A DNA stretch of 64,000 bases from Chlamydiae bacterium Ga0074140 (lineage in GTDB: Bacteria > Chlamydiota > Chlamydiia > Chlamydiales > Rhabdochlamydiaceae), in assembly GCA_001464115.1 (NCBI GenBank), contig LNES01000003.1, forward strand, positions 704,943 through 768,942. Reading direction: 5' to 3'. The notes beneath the pieces were generated by a model that was given only the letters and a program-made list of their open reading frames with translations, had not been told where the DNA came from and did not search any database. Made by a program: the position numbers and the translations under genes. Of this stretch, positions 42,990 through 50,528 are shown one piece after another (within the stretch, counting starts at the first letter, position 1; each line of letters opens with the position of its first letter).

Positions 42990-44385
42990 GCTCACACTAA
43001 AAATTAACCCACACACCAAAGTCGATACCAGTAAAAAAGGAACGCTTTCACTTTCTTCTACAATTCGCCATGGGGGTCGAGAACTTGTTTTAAAAGACCC
43101 ATCCCGCATGATTCTCACTTGTCTTAAAAAGCTGCAACAAGAGGGATCCGAAGAGCAAGCACTGTCCGATCTCGCTTTGAAGCAGGGCGACCTCACCTCA
43201 TTTTACTACTTTCTAAATCTACTCAAACGAAACAATCTCCTCTCCTATGCTCTTCTGCACAAAAACAAGCCTCTTCTAACACTCCATCCTCTTTCTTCTC
43301 GCCTGCAAATCGAAGAGAGATCTCTTGCACCAACACAAAAAATCCAACTCTCAAAGTTTGCTTTTCTTCGCCCATCAGCAAAAAATCTTATTCTAGAAAC
43401 TCCTCTTGCTCCTGTTGAATGTGAGATCCATTCACAAGAGATTCTCGCAGTCTTGCACCAGCTTACAAATCCAAAATCTCTTAAAGAGATCCGCTCTCCT
43501 ATTCCTCGATCCCTGGTCGAAAAATTGTGCACACTGCTTCTTGAAGCTAAAATTCTTGTGCCCGCTAAATCAGAAGAGAAAGATCCGCTCGCTCTTCAGT
43601 GGGAGTTTCACGACCTACTCTTCCATACACGCACACGCCTAGGTCGTCACAACAATCCGTATGGAGGACTCTTCCCTTTTACCAAAGAGATCTCTCCTCT
43701 TCCAGCCTGCAAACCGCCGATGTCGAAACGGCGCACTCCACTTTTCAAGCCGGATATTGAAAAGTTAAAGCGCGAAGATCGTTCTTTTACTCATGTGATC
43801 GAAGAGCGGAGATCAAAGCGCGAACACGGCAACAATCCCCTCACACTCAAACAGCTCGGTGAATTTCTCTTTCGAACAGCACGGATGAAAGAGCACCTTA
43901 TCTACCCGAAGGGAGAGACACATGGCGCAGAACTCAGTCGCCGGCCATACCCAGGAGGAGGCGCAGTTTACGAGCTCGAGCTCTATCTCGTAATTTATAA
44001 ATGCCAAGGCCTTGAAAAGGGAATCTACCACTACCATCCGCGTGAACACACCCTCTATCAGCTTGAGGCGGAACAGAAGAATATTGATGCGCTTTTACGC
44101 GACTCGATGCATTCAAGTGGCAAAAAGGATTTTCCGCAGGTCTTCTTCATCATCACCTCTCGATTCCAGCGCATGTCTTGGAAATACCGTTCAATGGCTT
44201 ACGCCGCAACATTGAAAACCACCGGCGTGCTATTACAAACCATGTACCTCGTTGCCACAGCAATGGATCTCGCACCCTGCGCTATTGGCGGCGGAGATTC
44301 CGATCTCTTTTCAGAGGCGATTGGAACCAGCTACCTTGAAGAGACAAGTGTCGGTGAGTTTATGTTAGGCAGTAGAGAACAATAA
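42988..44385 (+). CDS. SagB-type FMN dehydrogenase (azoline to azole)
   Basis: Oxidises azolines to aromatic azoles in TOMM-type RiPPs. The C-terminal ~210 residues are a nitroreductase-like SagB domain: VIEERRSKREHGNNPLTLKQ, LGEFLFRTARMK, SRRPYPGGGAVYELELYLVI, GIYHYHPREHTLYQLE and LLQTMYLVATAMDLAPCAIG. The N-terminal ~230 residues are a variable domain seen in fused TOMM dehydrogenases and may bind the leader. The start codon lies at the very edge of a palindromic element and has only a weak ribosome site (ATAGG). The next precursor gene follows after 21 bp. Confidence 0.9.
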   Translation: MLTLKINPHTKVDTSKKGTLSLSSTIRHGGRELVLKDPSRMILTCLKKLQQEGSEEQALSDLALKQGDLTSFYYFLNLLKRNNLLSYALLHKNKPLLTLHPLSSRLQIEERSLAPTQKIQLSKFAFLRPSAKNLILETPLAPVECEIHSQEILAVLHQLTNPKSLKEIRSPIPRSLVEKLCTLLLEAKILVPAKSEEKDPLALQWEFHDLLFHTRTRLGRHNNPYGGLFPFTKEISPLPACKPPMSKRRTPLFKPDIEKLKREDRSFTHVIEERRSKREHGNNPLTLKQLGEFLFRTARMKEHLIYPKGETHGAELSRRPYPGGGAVYELELYLVIYKCQGLEKGIYHYHPREHTLYQLEAEQKNIDALLRDSMHSSGKKDFPQVFFIITSRFQRMSWKYRSMAYAATLKTTGVLLQTMYLVATAMDLAPCAIGGGDSDLFSEAIGTSYLEETSVGEFMLGSREQ

Positions 44386-44406
44386 CAAACAAAAAGGAGA
44401 AACCTA

Positions 44407-44694
44407 GTGAACAAAGATGAGTTAGCAAAAAAGTGGGCGAAAGTTATCGCTAAGGCGTGGGCTGATGAGCGCTTCAAAGAGAAGCTCCTAAAAAATCCAG
44501 CACAGGCCTTGAAAGAGATGGGAATCGATCTTCCAGCAGGACAGAAAGTTGAGATCCATGCACAGTCCGATAAAATCATTCATCTTGTTCTCCCTCAAAA
44601 GCCAAAGGGTGAGATGAGCGAACAGGAATTAAAAAACGTATCTGGCGCCTTTTCTACAAATTGGACGTTCTGTGGAGAGACTCACGGCGGATAA
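44407..44694 (+). CDS. NHLP-leader RiPP precursor peptide 2
   Basis: A 95-residue precursor. Its leader is clearly homologous to that of precursor 1: KWAKVIAKAWADERFKEKLL, KNPAQALKEMGIDLPAGQKV and HLVLPQKPKGEMSEQELK. It ends VSGA (Gly80-Ala81), matching the Gly-Ala of precursor 1. The core, about 14-15 residues, is unrelated: FSTNWTFCGETHGG with Cys89, Ser83, Thr84, Thr87 and Thr92. GTG start after AAGGAG. Leader conservation with core divergence is the mark of one enzyme set acting on several products. Confidence 0.92.
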   Translation: MNKDELAKKWAKVIAKAWADERFKEKLLKNPAQALKEMGIDLPAGQKVEIHAQSDKIIHLVLPQKPKGEMSEQELKNVSGAFSTNWTFCGETHGG

Positions 44695-44745
44695 GTCCGC
44701 TTGGATTTGACTTAAGCAAGCCGAAGCCCCTACAATGGAGTGCTC

Positions 44746-45849
44746 ATGCACGCCTATTTGTCAGATTTTCAGATCATCCGCCCAAAATATGAAGCGGCGC
44801 AGGAAGAGATTCTCGAATGGGTAGCGAATGCTCATGCGCAAGCAAAATCTTGCGAAGAAGGAGCTCCGTTCGATCCAACATTTCACGCAGAGATTCGCAG
44901 CCGGCTGCTAAAACTTGGGCTTGGAAAAGAGAAGATCGAAATGCGCGGCTCGCATGTGCCCGATATCTTTGAACAGAACTTCGAAAAGCGAGAGATCTAC
45001 AACTTTTCTGAAAACTCCAAAGGTAAAAGCCTCAAAGAACGCACCCATTTTTTTGCAACAGCGGTGAATGCGATTTTTGAAGAGTTTTACCCGCAAGGAT
45101 ACGAACTCCCTGCTCATCTCATCCACATCACATGCACAGGTTACGCTTCGCCCAGTGGAGCGCAACAGATTGTGTCGAAGCGTGGTTTTGGCAAAAGGTG
45201 CTCAATTACCCACGCGTATCACATGGGCTGCTATGCCGCGATTCCTTCGCTTGAAATTGCAAAAGGCTTTTTGCATACAAACAAAGCCCGTGTCGATCTT
45301 GTGCATACAGAGATCTGCAGTTTACATATGAATCCTTCCCTCCATGAAACCGAACAGCTTGTCGTTCAAAGCCTTTTTGCCGATGGATTCATTAAATACT
45401 CTGCCTCACAAAAAAGAGGCGTTTTCAAAATTCTCTCTCTTCACGAAGAAATCGTCCCCGATACAAGCTCCCATATGAGTTGGCATACAGAAGATTGGGG
45501 ACATCGGATGACCATATCCAAAGAGGTGCCCGTGCTACTCAGTAGAGCCCTCCGCTCTTTTATCGAGCGCTTAGACCCTACGAATAACGCACTTTTTGCT
45601 ATCCACCCGGGCGGCCCGAAAATTATCGATCAGGTGCAAAAAAGCCTAAATCTCAGCGACGAACAGGTACGACATAGTCGAGAGATCCTACGTACTTGTG
45701 GAAATATGTCTTCCGCAACACTTCCGCACGTGTGGGAGAAAGTAGCAAGAGATCCCGATGTTAAGCCAGGAACTCCAATTCTCAGCCTGGCATTTGGTCC
45801 CGGCCTTACCATTTGTGGCGCTCGATTTGAAAAGACTGGAGAGACATGA
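44746..45849 (+). CDS. Type III polyketide synthase (chalcone/stilbene-synthase-like)
   Basis: Condenses acyl-CoA starters with malonyl-CoA into pyrones or (alkyl)resorcinols. The Cys-His-Asn triad is present: HMGCYAAIPSLEIA (Cys162), FAIHPGGPKIID (His287) and CGNMSSATLPHVWE (Asn320). The C-terminal LAFGPGLTICGARFE is the usual GFGPG motif with Ala for Gly. The ATG at 44746 has GGAG five bases upstream; a GTG at 44740 is inside that site. It lies 51 bp after precursor 2 and overlaps the next gene by 4 bp, so it is probably on the same transcript as the RiPP genes. Confidence 0.93.
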   Translation: MHAYLSDFQIIRPKYEAAQEEILEWVANAHAQAKSCEEGAPFDPTFHAEIRSRLLKLGLGKEKIEMRGSHVPDIFEQNFEKREIYNFSENSKGKSLKERTHFFATAVNAIFEEFYPQGYELPAHLIHITCTGYASPSGAQQIVSKRGFGKRCSITHAYHMGCYAAIPSLEIAKGFLHTNKARVDLVHTEICSLHMNPSLHETEQLVVQSLFADGFIKYSASQKRGVFKILSLHEEIVPDTSSHMSWHTEDWGHRMTISKEVPVLLSRALRSFIERLDPTNNALFAIHPGGPKIIDQVQKSLNLSDEQVRHSREILRTCGNMSSATLPHVWEKVARDPDVKPGTPILSLAFGPGLTICGARFEKTGET

Positions 45850-46343
45850 TGTTCGATATGATCCTTTTTATCCCTTTCATCGTTCAAGCAATTGCAATCG
45901 GTTTTGATGAGATCCATTTCCATCTCAAACGGGGGCTTCCCCGATGGGAGCGAATCGGCCATCCGCTCGATACACTCAGTGTGCTTATCTGCCTTCTCTT
46001 TCTACTCTTCATCCCCTTTTCCACGTCCATGGCAAAGATCTACGCAGGTCTTGCCCTCTTTTCATGCCTCATGGTGACAAAAGATGAGTTCATACATAAA
46101 CACCACTGTCCACCACTCGAACACTGGGTTCATGCACTCCTCTTTATCAACCACCCGATCATGCTCGTCTCTGGCGGCTTGATGTGGGCTGCCGTGGGAG
46201 ATGGGCCTGATTGGCTCCTCTCTTATGTGCACTCGCCAGGTCTCTTTCCCTATTTCCTCGGCATTCAGGCACTCTTTGCCGGCCTCTTTTTCCTTTATCA
46301 AGCCATCTATTGGAATTTCATATGGAAACCGAAACCCGAATAA
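45846..46343 (+). CDS. His-rich integral membrane protein in the polyketide unit
   Basis: About four to five membrane helices in 165 residues. Conserved-looking His/Glu clusters FDEIHFHLKRGLP, DEFIHKHHCPPLEHWVHALL and FINHP could bind metal, as in membrane hydroxylases or desaturases, but the full eight-His pattern is not met. Family not recognised. The ATG overlaps the polyketide synthase stop (ATGA) and its own 3' end overlaps the methyltransferase, so it belongs to this three-gene unit and probably tailors or handles a lipophilic polyketide. Confidence 0.7.
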   Translation: MMFDMILFIPFIVQAIAIGFDEIHFHLKRGLPRWERIGHPLDTLSVLICLLFLLFIPFSTSMAKIYAGLALFSCLMVTKDEFIHKHHCPPLEHWVHALLFINHPIMLVSGGLMWAAVGDGPDWLLSYVHSPGLFPYFLGIQALFAGLFFLYQAIYWNFIWKPKPE

Positions 46344-47059
46344 ACAATGCGTTTTACGATACCCTTGGCAAAGAGTGGTACGAACGGATGGACCATCCCG
46401 TTGCGCTGTTACGAGCAGAAAATGCGATCCGCCTTCCTTGGATTTCTCAGATCATTTTAAAACATTACCCGCACGCAAAGGTGCTCGATGTCGGATGCGG
46501 CGCTGGCCTTCTAAGCAATCCTCTTGCAAAACAGGGTTTAGATGTCACCGGCATCGATCTATCTGAAAACAGCCTGACAGTTGCAAAAATGTATGACGCA
46601 ACAAAAACCGTAAAATATCTACATGCCGACGCAGAAAAACTCCCATTTGAAAATGAGAGTTTCGATGTAGTTTGCGCTCTAGATCTCTTAGAACATGTTG
46701 AGAACCCCGAAACTGTGATCCTCGAAGCGGCTCGCGTTTTAAAAAAGGATGGCCTCTTCTTCTTTCACACCTTCAATCGAAATTTCCTAAGCTATCTGCT
46801 TATCATCAAAGGAGTCGAATGGGCCGTGCAAAACACACCAGAAAAAATGCACATCTATCGTCTCTTTATCAAACCCCAAGAGATGCGCGCGTTTTGCAAA
46901 AATGCCTCTCTTGACATTCAAGAAATGCTCGGCCTGAAACCTAAAATCTTCTCCCTCTCTCTTTTCAAAATGCTCATTCAGAGAAAAGTTCCCGAAAATT
47001 TCCGCTTCGAATTTAGTCGCTCACTCTTGACCGGTTACATCGGCTTCGCCAAAAAGTAA
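46322..47059 (+). CDS. SAM-dependent methyltransferase (UbiG-like)
   Basis: A class I methyltransferase: motif I AKVLDVGCGAGLLSNPLAKQ, the acidic end of strand 2 in VTGIDLSEN, ADAEKLPFENESFDVVCALD and LLEHVENPETVILEAARVLK. Resemblance to UbiG/Coq3 O-methyltransferases suggests a phenolic hydroxyl as target, fitting a resorcinol or pyrone from the type III PKS. The start is the ATG at 46322, 22 bp inside the preceding gene; the longer frame to 46211 is a shadow of that gene. Last gene of the rightward run. A true ubiquinone/menaquinone role is the main alternative. Confidence 0.88.
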   Translation: METETRINNAFYDTLGKEWYERMDHPVALLRAENAIRLPWISQIILKHYPHAKVLDVGCGAGLLSNPLAKQGLDVTGIDLSENSLTVAKMYDATKTVKYLHADAEKLPFENESFDVVCALDLLEHVENPETVILEAARVLKKDGLFFFHTFNRNFLSYLLIIKGVEWAVQNTPEKMHIYRLFIKPQEMRAFCKNASLDIQEMLGLKPKIFSLSLFKMLIQRKVPENFRFEFSRSLLTGYIGFAKK

Positions 47060-47075
47060 TTTCTCTTGCGACCAC

Positions 47076-47618
47076 CTACTTAGTTGGGTTTCTTACCTCA
47101 AAAAGCCGCTTGGGCTGCGCATTTAAATACTCATCCCATTGTTCTTTCTCAACTGGAGAAGGAGTGCAGGCGAATGCAGAAAAGTGGCGCTCTTTGCGAG
47201 GCTTCTCACCGAGCCCAGCCTTCACAAACGCCTCAAGGGTACGAGCCACGCATAAGTACTTCTGCATTTTCCAAAGCGTGATACGCTGATGAAGTGGATG
47301 CACTTTCACAAGCAGGCGTTCGAGGTGCACGTAAGCTGGATGTCTCTGGCTAACACAACAGTGATGTGCGTGCAGAGCCGTACGGTTCCATTTTTGTGGC
47401 GCACCGCTTTTTTCCTGCTCATCCACACATAAAACTTTTGCCGACGAGAGGTTTTTCTTTGTTCTGGAAAATTGAGGTCTTTGGGGTTTTAAATTGAGAA
47501 TTCGAGAAAATTGATGAGGAAGTGAGGAGCTTTCCGACTCTCGTGTCAAAGCAGGTTTCTCACCTTCGATGAGACTCCGCACTTTATTCGCCTCTTCCCG
47601 ATATTCCATTTTTTCCAA
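47076..47618 (-). CDS. Hypothetical basic protein, 180 aa
   Basis: Not recognised. The product is polar, rich in Lys, Arg, Glu and Ser, with no membrane segment. A central part has HAHHCCVSQRHPAYVHLERL and further His/Cys, and the C-terminal half is helical (RTLEAFVKAGLGEKPRKERH). It lies just past the methyltransferase, convergent with it (17 bp between stops). It could be a DNA- or RNA-binding protein. There is no evidence that it belongs to the biosynthetic cluster. Confidence 0.5.
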   Translation of the reverse strand: MEKMEYREEANKVRSLIEGEKPALTRESESSSLPHQFSRILNLKPQRPQFSRTKKNLSSAKVLCVDEQEKSGAPQKWNRTALHAHHCCVSQRHPAYVHLERLLVKVHPLHQRITLWKMQKYLCVARTLEAFVKAGLGEKPRKERHFSAFACTPSPVEKEQWDEYLNAQPKRLFEVRNPTK

Positions 47619-47728
47619 AAAAGTTTACCGCAAATCTTAACCCGTTCTTAAAATTTAATCCAAAATTTTTGAGAGGTTCAAAAAAGATTTTTTTGTATAC
47701 TCTTGAAAACGCGAAAAAGAGGCATCGA

Positions 47729-48235
47729 ATGGCAAAAATCACTCTCAAGGGAAATCCAATTCAAACATCAGGAGAACTTCCACAGATGGGTGCGTCCGCA
47801 CCAGACTTCATACTCGTCGATCGCGATTTAAAAGATAGAAACCTAAAAGAGTTTCAGGGAAAGCGCAAACTTCTTTCCATCGTTCCCAGCTTAGATACCG
47901 CTGTTTGTTCACTTTCCACAAAGAAGTTCAACGATGCTGCAAAGAAGCATCCTGAGGTCGTTTTTCTCGTGATTTCTGCAGATCTACCCTTTGCGCAAAA
48001 GCGCCTATGCGATCAGGAAAAAATCGAAAATGTCGTAACGCTTTCGATGATGCGCTCCAAGGATTTTGCAAAAAATTATGGGGTGCTAATTCTAGATGGT
48101 CCACTTGCTGGCATCTGCGCAAGGGCCGTTCTGGTCTTAGATGAGAACAATCGCGTGATTTTTCGAGAGCAGGTTCCTGAAATTTCTCAAGAGCCGAGTT
48201 ACGATCCAGCTCTCAAGGTTCTCCTTAAAACCTAA
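47729..48235 (+). CDS. tpx: Thiol peroxidase
   Basis: An atypical 2-Cys peroxiredoxin that reduces peroxides using thioredoxin. The peroxidatic Cys lies in SLDTAVCSLSTKKFN and the resolving Cys in KRLCDQEKIENVVTLS. MAKITLKGNPIQTSGELPQM is the standard Tpx start, which sets the ATG at 47729, not the longer frame at 47669. About 168 residues, normal length. Its stop is 13 bp from the convergent small membrane protein gene. Just upstream a TATACT -10-like box is visible. Confidence 0.95.
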   Translation: MAKITLKGNPIQTSGELPQMGASAPDFILVDRDLKDRNLKEFQGKRKLLSIVPSLDTAVCSLSTKKFNDAAKKHPEVVFLVISADLPFAQKRLCDQEKIENVVTLSMMRSKDFAKNYGVLILDGPLAGICARAVLVLDENNRVIFREQVPEISQEPSYDPALKVLLKT

Positions 48236-48248
48236 GATATCCGTTGTC

Positions 48249-48542
48249 CTACTGTTCATCGTTTTTCTTTCGATTGAAAAAGAAGATCCCGAAACCTAGG
48301 ATAAAGAGAACCACACCTGCAATCAGAAGCCAAATCACCGTCTGATCATAGGCAGAGGCCTTCTCTTCCAATACGCCGCCCAAAAATGCCCCAAAAGGAT
48401 GGTCTGCAAACCAGCTTGCAATTCCATGAGCTTCTTCTTTCATGCTGGCAATTTTTTTCATTGAGTACACAGCGTAGATGATAAATCCAATGCCAAATGC
48501 AAGCCCAACGATCCCCATCAGCTGCTTAAAATTTATTTTCAC
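48249..48542 (-). CDS. Small two-helix membrane protein, DUF3185-like
   Basis: Two membrane helices (IVGLAFGIGFIIYAVYSMKK and TVIWLLIAGVVLFILGFGIF) flank a ~35-residue loop, with a basic tail. The same layout and several shared motifs (Y-x-x-x-MKKI-AS, G-x-VL-x-x-AS-x-YD) occur in the protein at 58183, so the two are paralogues. This fits DUF3185-type proteins of unknown function. The ATG overlaps the malic enzyme stop by 4 bp. Confidence 0.7.
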   Translation of the reverse strand: MKINFKQLMGIVGLAFGIGFIIYAVYSMKKIASMKEEAHGIASWFADHPFGAFLGGVLEEKASAYDQTVIWLLIAGVVLFILGFGIFFFNRKKNDEQ

Positions 48543-50218
48543 CCGCTTCTCCTCGTGTAAATTGGATAATTTGGTGACCAGACCTCTTTTTTCAGACGTC
48601 CTTCTAGATCCTTCTCTGAGATTTTCTCCGCAACTCCCTCTTCTTGTGCCATCTTGGCGACACGGAGTGCGATCTTTTGAGAAATCGTACGGAGCATGGA
48701 AAAAGAAGGAAAAAGAGAGCCCTCTTTCTCCTGTAACAATGGAGCATGTTCACTCAAGCACTCTGCAGCCACAAGAAACATCTTATCTGTAACTTTGCGC
48801 GCACGTGCGACAAGAGTACCTAAACCCACACCAGGAAAGATATATACGTTGTTGCACTGAGGAATCGGATATGTTTTCTCTTTATAATTCACAGCCGCAA
48901 AAGGGCTGCCTGTCGCGATGATTGCTTTTCCATTTGTCCATTCGAGAAGATCTTTAGGATCGGCTTCGCTTTTCGAAGTGGGATTGGAAAGCGGAAAAAT
49001 AATAGGCCTCTCATTAAAGCGAGAGAGCTCTTTTACGATCTCCTCGGTAAAGGCTCCCGATTGCGTGGAGACACCGATCAGAATCGACGGCTGCGCATTT
49101 TTTACAACATCAAGAAGTGTGACACAGGAGGGATCATTTATGCTCCAACGAGAGATCTCCTCGAAAGGCTGAGCAAATCTCTTTTGTAAATCGCCTGCAG
49201 ATTTGAGACGTGTATGAATAAGCCCATCGATATCGACAAGGTAAAAGCGTTTAAGCGCCTCCTCCTCTCTCAGCCCCTCTACCTGCATCGCTTGGGCAAG
49301 CACCCTAGCAATTCCAAGACCCGCAGAGCCTGCTCCCAAGAGAGCAATCTTCTGTTCTTTGAGATTCTCCTTTTTTGCTCTCACTGCCGCAAAAGCTGCC
49401 GCGAGAACCGTTGCTGCCGTTCCCTGGATATCATCATTAAATGAACATAGCGTGTCACGATAACGGCTCAAAAGTGGTTTGGCGTGATCTCGTCCAAAAT
49501 CCTCCCATTGGAGCAGCACATTCGGGTAACGTTTTTTGAGCTCCTGGATGAAAAGATCGACAAACCCATCATACTCTCTGCCATTGATGCGAGAGTGGCG
49601 CCAGCCAAGGTAGAGAGGATCACCTAAGAGCTCCGGATTATCCGTGCCAACATCGAGTAGCACCGGAAGTGTTCTGGCAGGATTAATTCCCCCGAAAAGA
49701 GTATAGAGAGCCAATTTTCCCAAAGGGATCGCCATGCCTCCAATTCCCAGATCTCCAAGCCCCAAGATCCTCTGGCCATCTGTTACCACAATAATATCCA
49801 CCTCTTTTTTCTGAAGGCGGCTGAAGATCTCGGGAATCTTCTCCCTCATGGGATAGGAGAGATAAAGACCTCGACTCTCTCCAAATAGCATGCTATATCG
49901 AAGCGATACCTCTCCTACTGTCGGGGTGTAAATAAGAGGAAGCATCTCTTCGATATGCTCACTCACAAGACGATAAAAAAGAATCTCATTGCGGTTCTGC
50001 AGGTTCGATAAAAAGAGATAACGCGAAAGCGGATCATGACGCGCATGAAAGTTGTCATATCTGCGTATTACCTGTTCCTCGATTGTAGAAATATGGTAGG
50101 GCAAAAGCCCGTGAAGACCAAGCTCATCTCTCTCCTCGAGAGTGAAGGCGCTTCCCTTATTAAGAAGCGGATCATTCAAGATCTGCTGCGCATCGAGCGC
50201 TAATGGAATCTTTTCCAT
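48539..50218 (-). CDS. NAD-dependent malic enzyme
   Basis: Oxidatively decarboxylates malate to pyruvate. Of 559 residues, typical of SfcA/MaeA. Signatures: FYRLVSEHIEEMLPLIYTPT, VVTDGQRILGLGDLGIGGMA (malate/metal site), LLQWEDFGRDHAKPLLSRYR, CSFNDDIQGTAATVLAAAFA and ALLGAGSAGLGIARVLAQAM (dinucleotide site). Together with aconitase and the dicarboxylate carrier it supports use of C4 acids. Next gene (DUF3185-like) overlaps by 4 bp. Confidence 0.95.
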   Translation of the reverse strand: MEKIPLALDAQQILNDPLLNKGSAFTLEERDELGLHGLLPYHISTIEEQVIRRYDNFHARHDPLSRYLFLSNLQNRNEILFYRLVSEHIEEMLPLIYTPTVGEVSLRYSMLFGESRGLYLSYPMREKIPEIFSRLQKKEVDIIVVTDGQRILGLGDLGIGGMAIPLGKLALYTLFGGINPARTLPVLLDVGTDNPELLGDPLYLGWRHSRINGREYDGFVDLFIQELKKRYPNVLLQWEDFGRDHAKPLLSRYRDTLCSFNDDIQGTAATVLAAAFAAVRAKKENLKEQKIALLGAGSAGLGIARVLAQAMQVEGLREEEALKRFYLVDIDGLIHTRLKSAGDLQKRFAQPFEEISRWSINDPSCVTLLDVVKNAQPSILIGVSTQSGAFTEEIVKELSRFNERPIIFPLSNPTSKSEADPKDLLEWTNGKAIIATGSPFAAVNYKEKTYPIPQCNNVYIFPGVGLGTLVARARKVTDKMFLVAAECLSEHAPLLQEKEGSLFPSFSMLRTISQKIALRVAKMAQEEGVAEKISEKDLEGRLKKEVWSPNYPIYTRRSG

Positions 50219-50317
50219 TCCCCAAAGCTACTAACTCGCCCTCGCATTGTCAATCCCCACAAATAAGCATTACTAATTTTCTCCGATTCCTCTCGGTGGT
50301 CTCGGGGTGCTCGGTGG

Positions 50318-50493
50318 TTATTAACAGGGGCGGTAAAAAGGTGACAAGAAGCGCAAGCGAGGCAAAGCTAGATCAAAGCGCAGCAGTCCGAGTGAGTGGG
50401 GCCAATAGTACAAACTATTGGTCCCCGAGGGAGGATTGATATGGTGAAGCCGCAGCAAGCAGGTTGTCATCTTTTTACCGCCCCCGTTAATAA
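50318..50493. repeat. 176-bp palindromic element with 30-bp inverted ends
   Basis: Lies in the 50219-50528 gap. Left end TTATTAACAGGGGCGGTAAA and the inverted right end TTATTAACGGGGGCGGTAAA continue as inverted repeats for about 30 bp with two mismatches. The inside also has a small hairpin (GGACCAATAG-type / CTATTGGTCC around 50400-50424). Left of it, three near copies of CTCGGTGGT occur at 50292-50319. No ORF. Probable MITE-like element. Confidence 0.75.
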
Positions 50494-50528
50494 ACTCTTT
50501 CCTTCGTGAACGTTACCGTAATCAGCTT

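Noticed and set aside
46211-46321. Longer start for the methyltransferase
   Set aside because: These 37 codons lie in the preceding membrane-protein gene and lack the methyltransferase pattern; the ATG at 46322 starts right before the conserved region.
47076-47618. Membership of the 180-aa basic protein in the biosynthetic cluster
   Set aside because: It runs in the opposite direction after the last rightward gene and has no motif of RiPP or polyketide enzymes.
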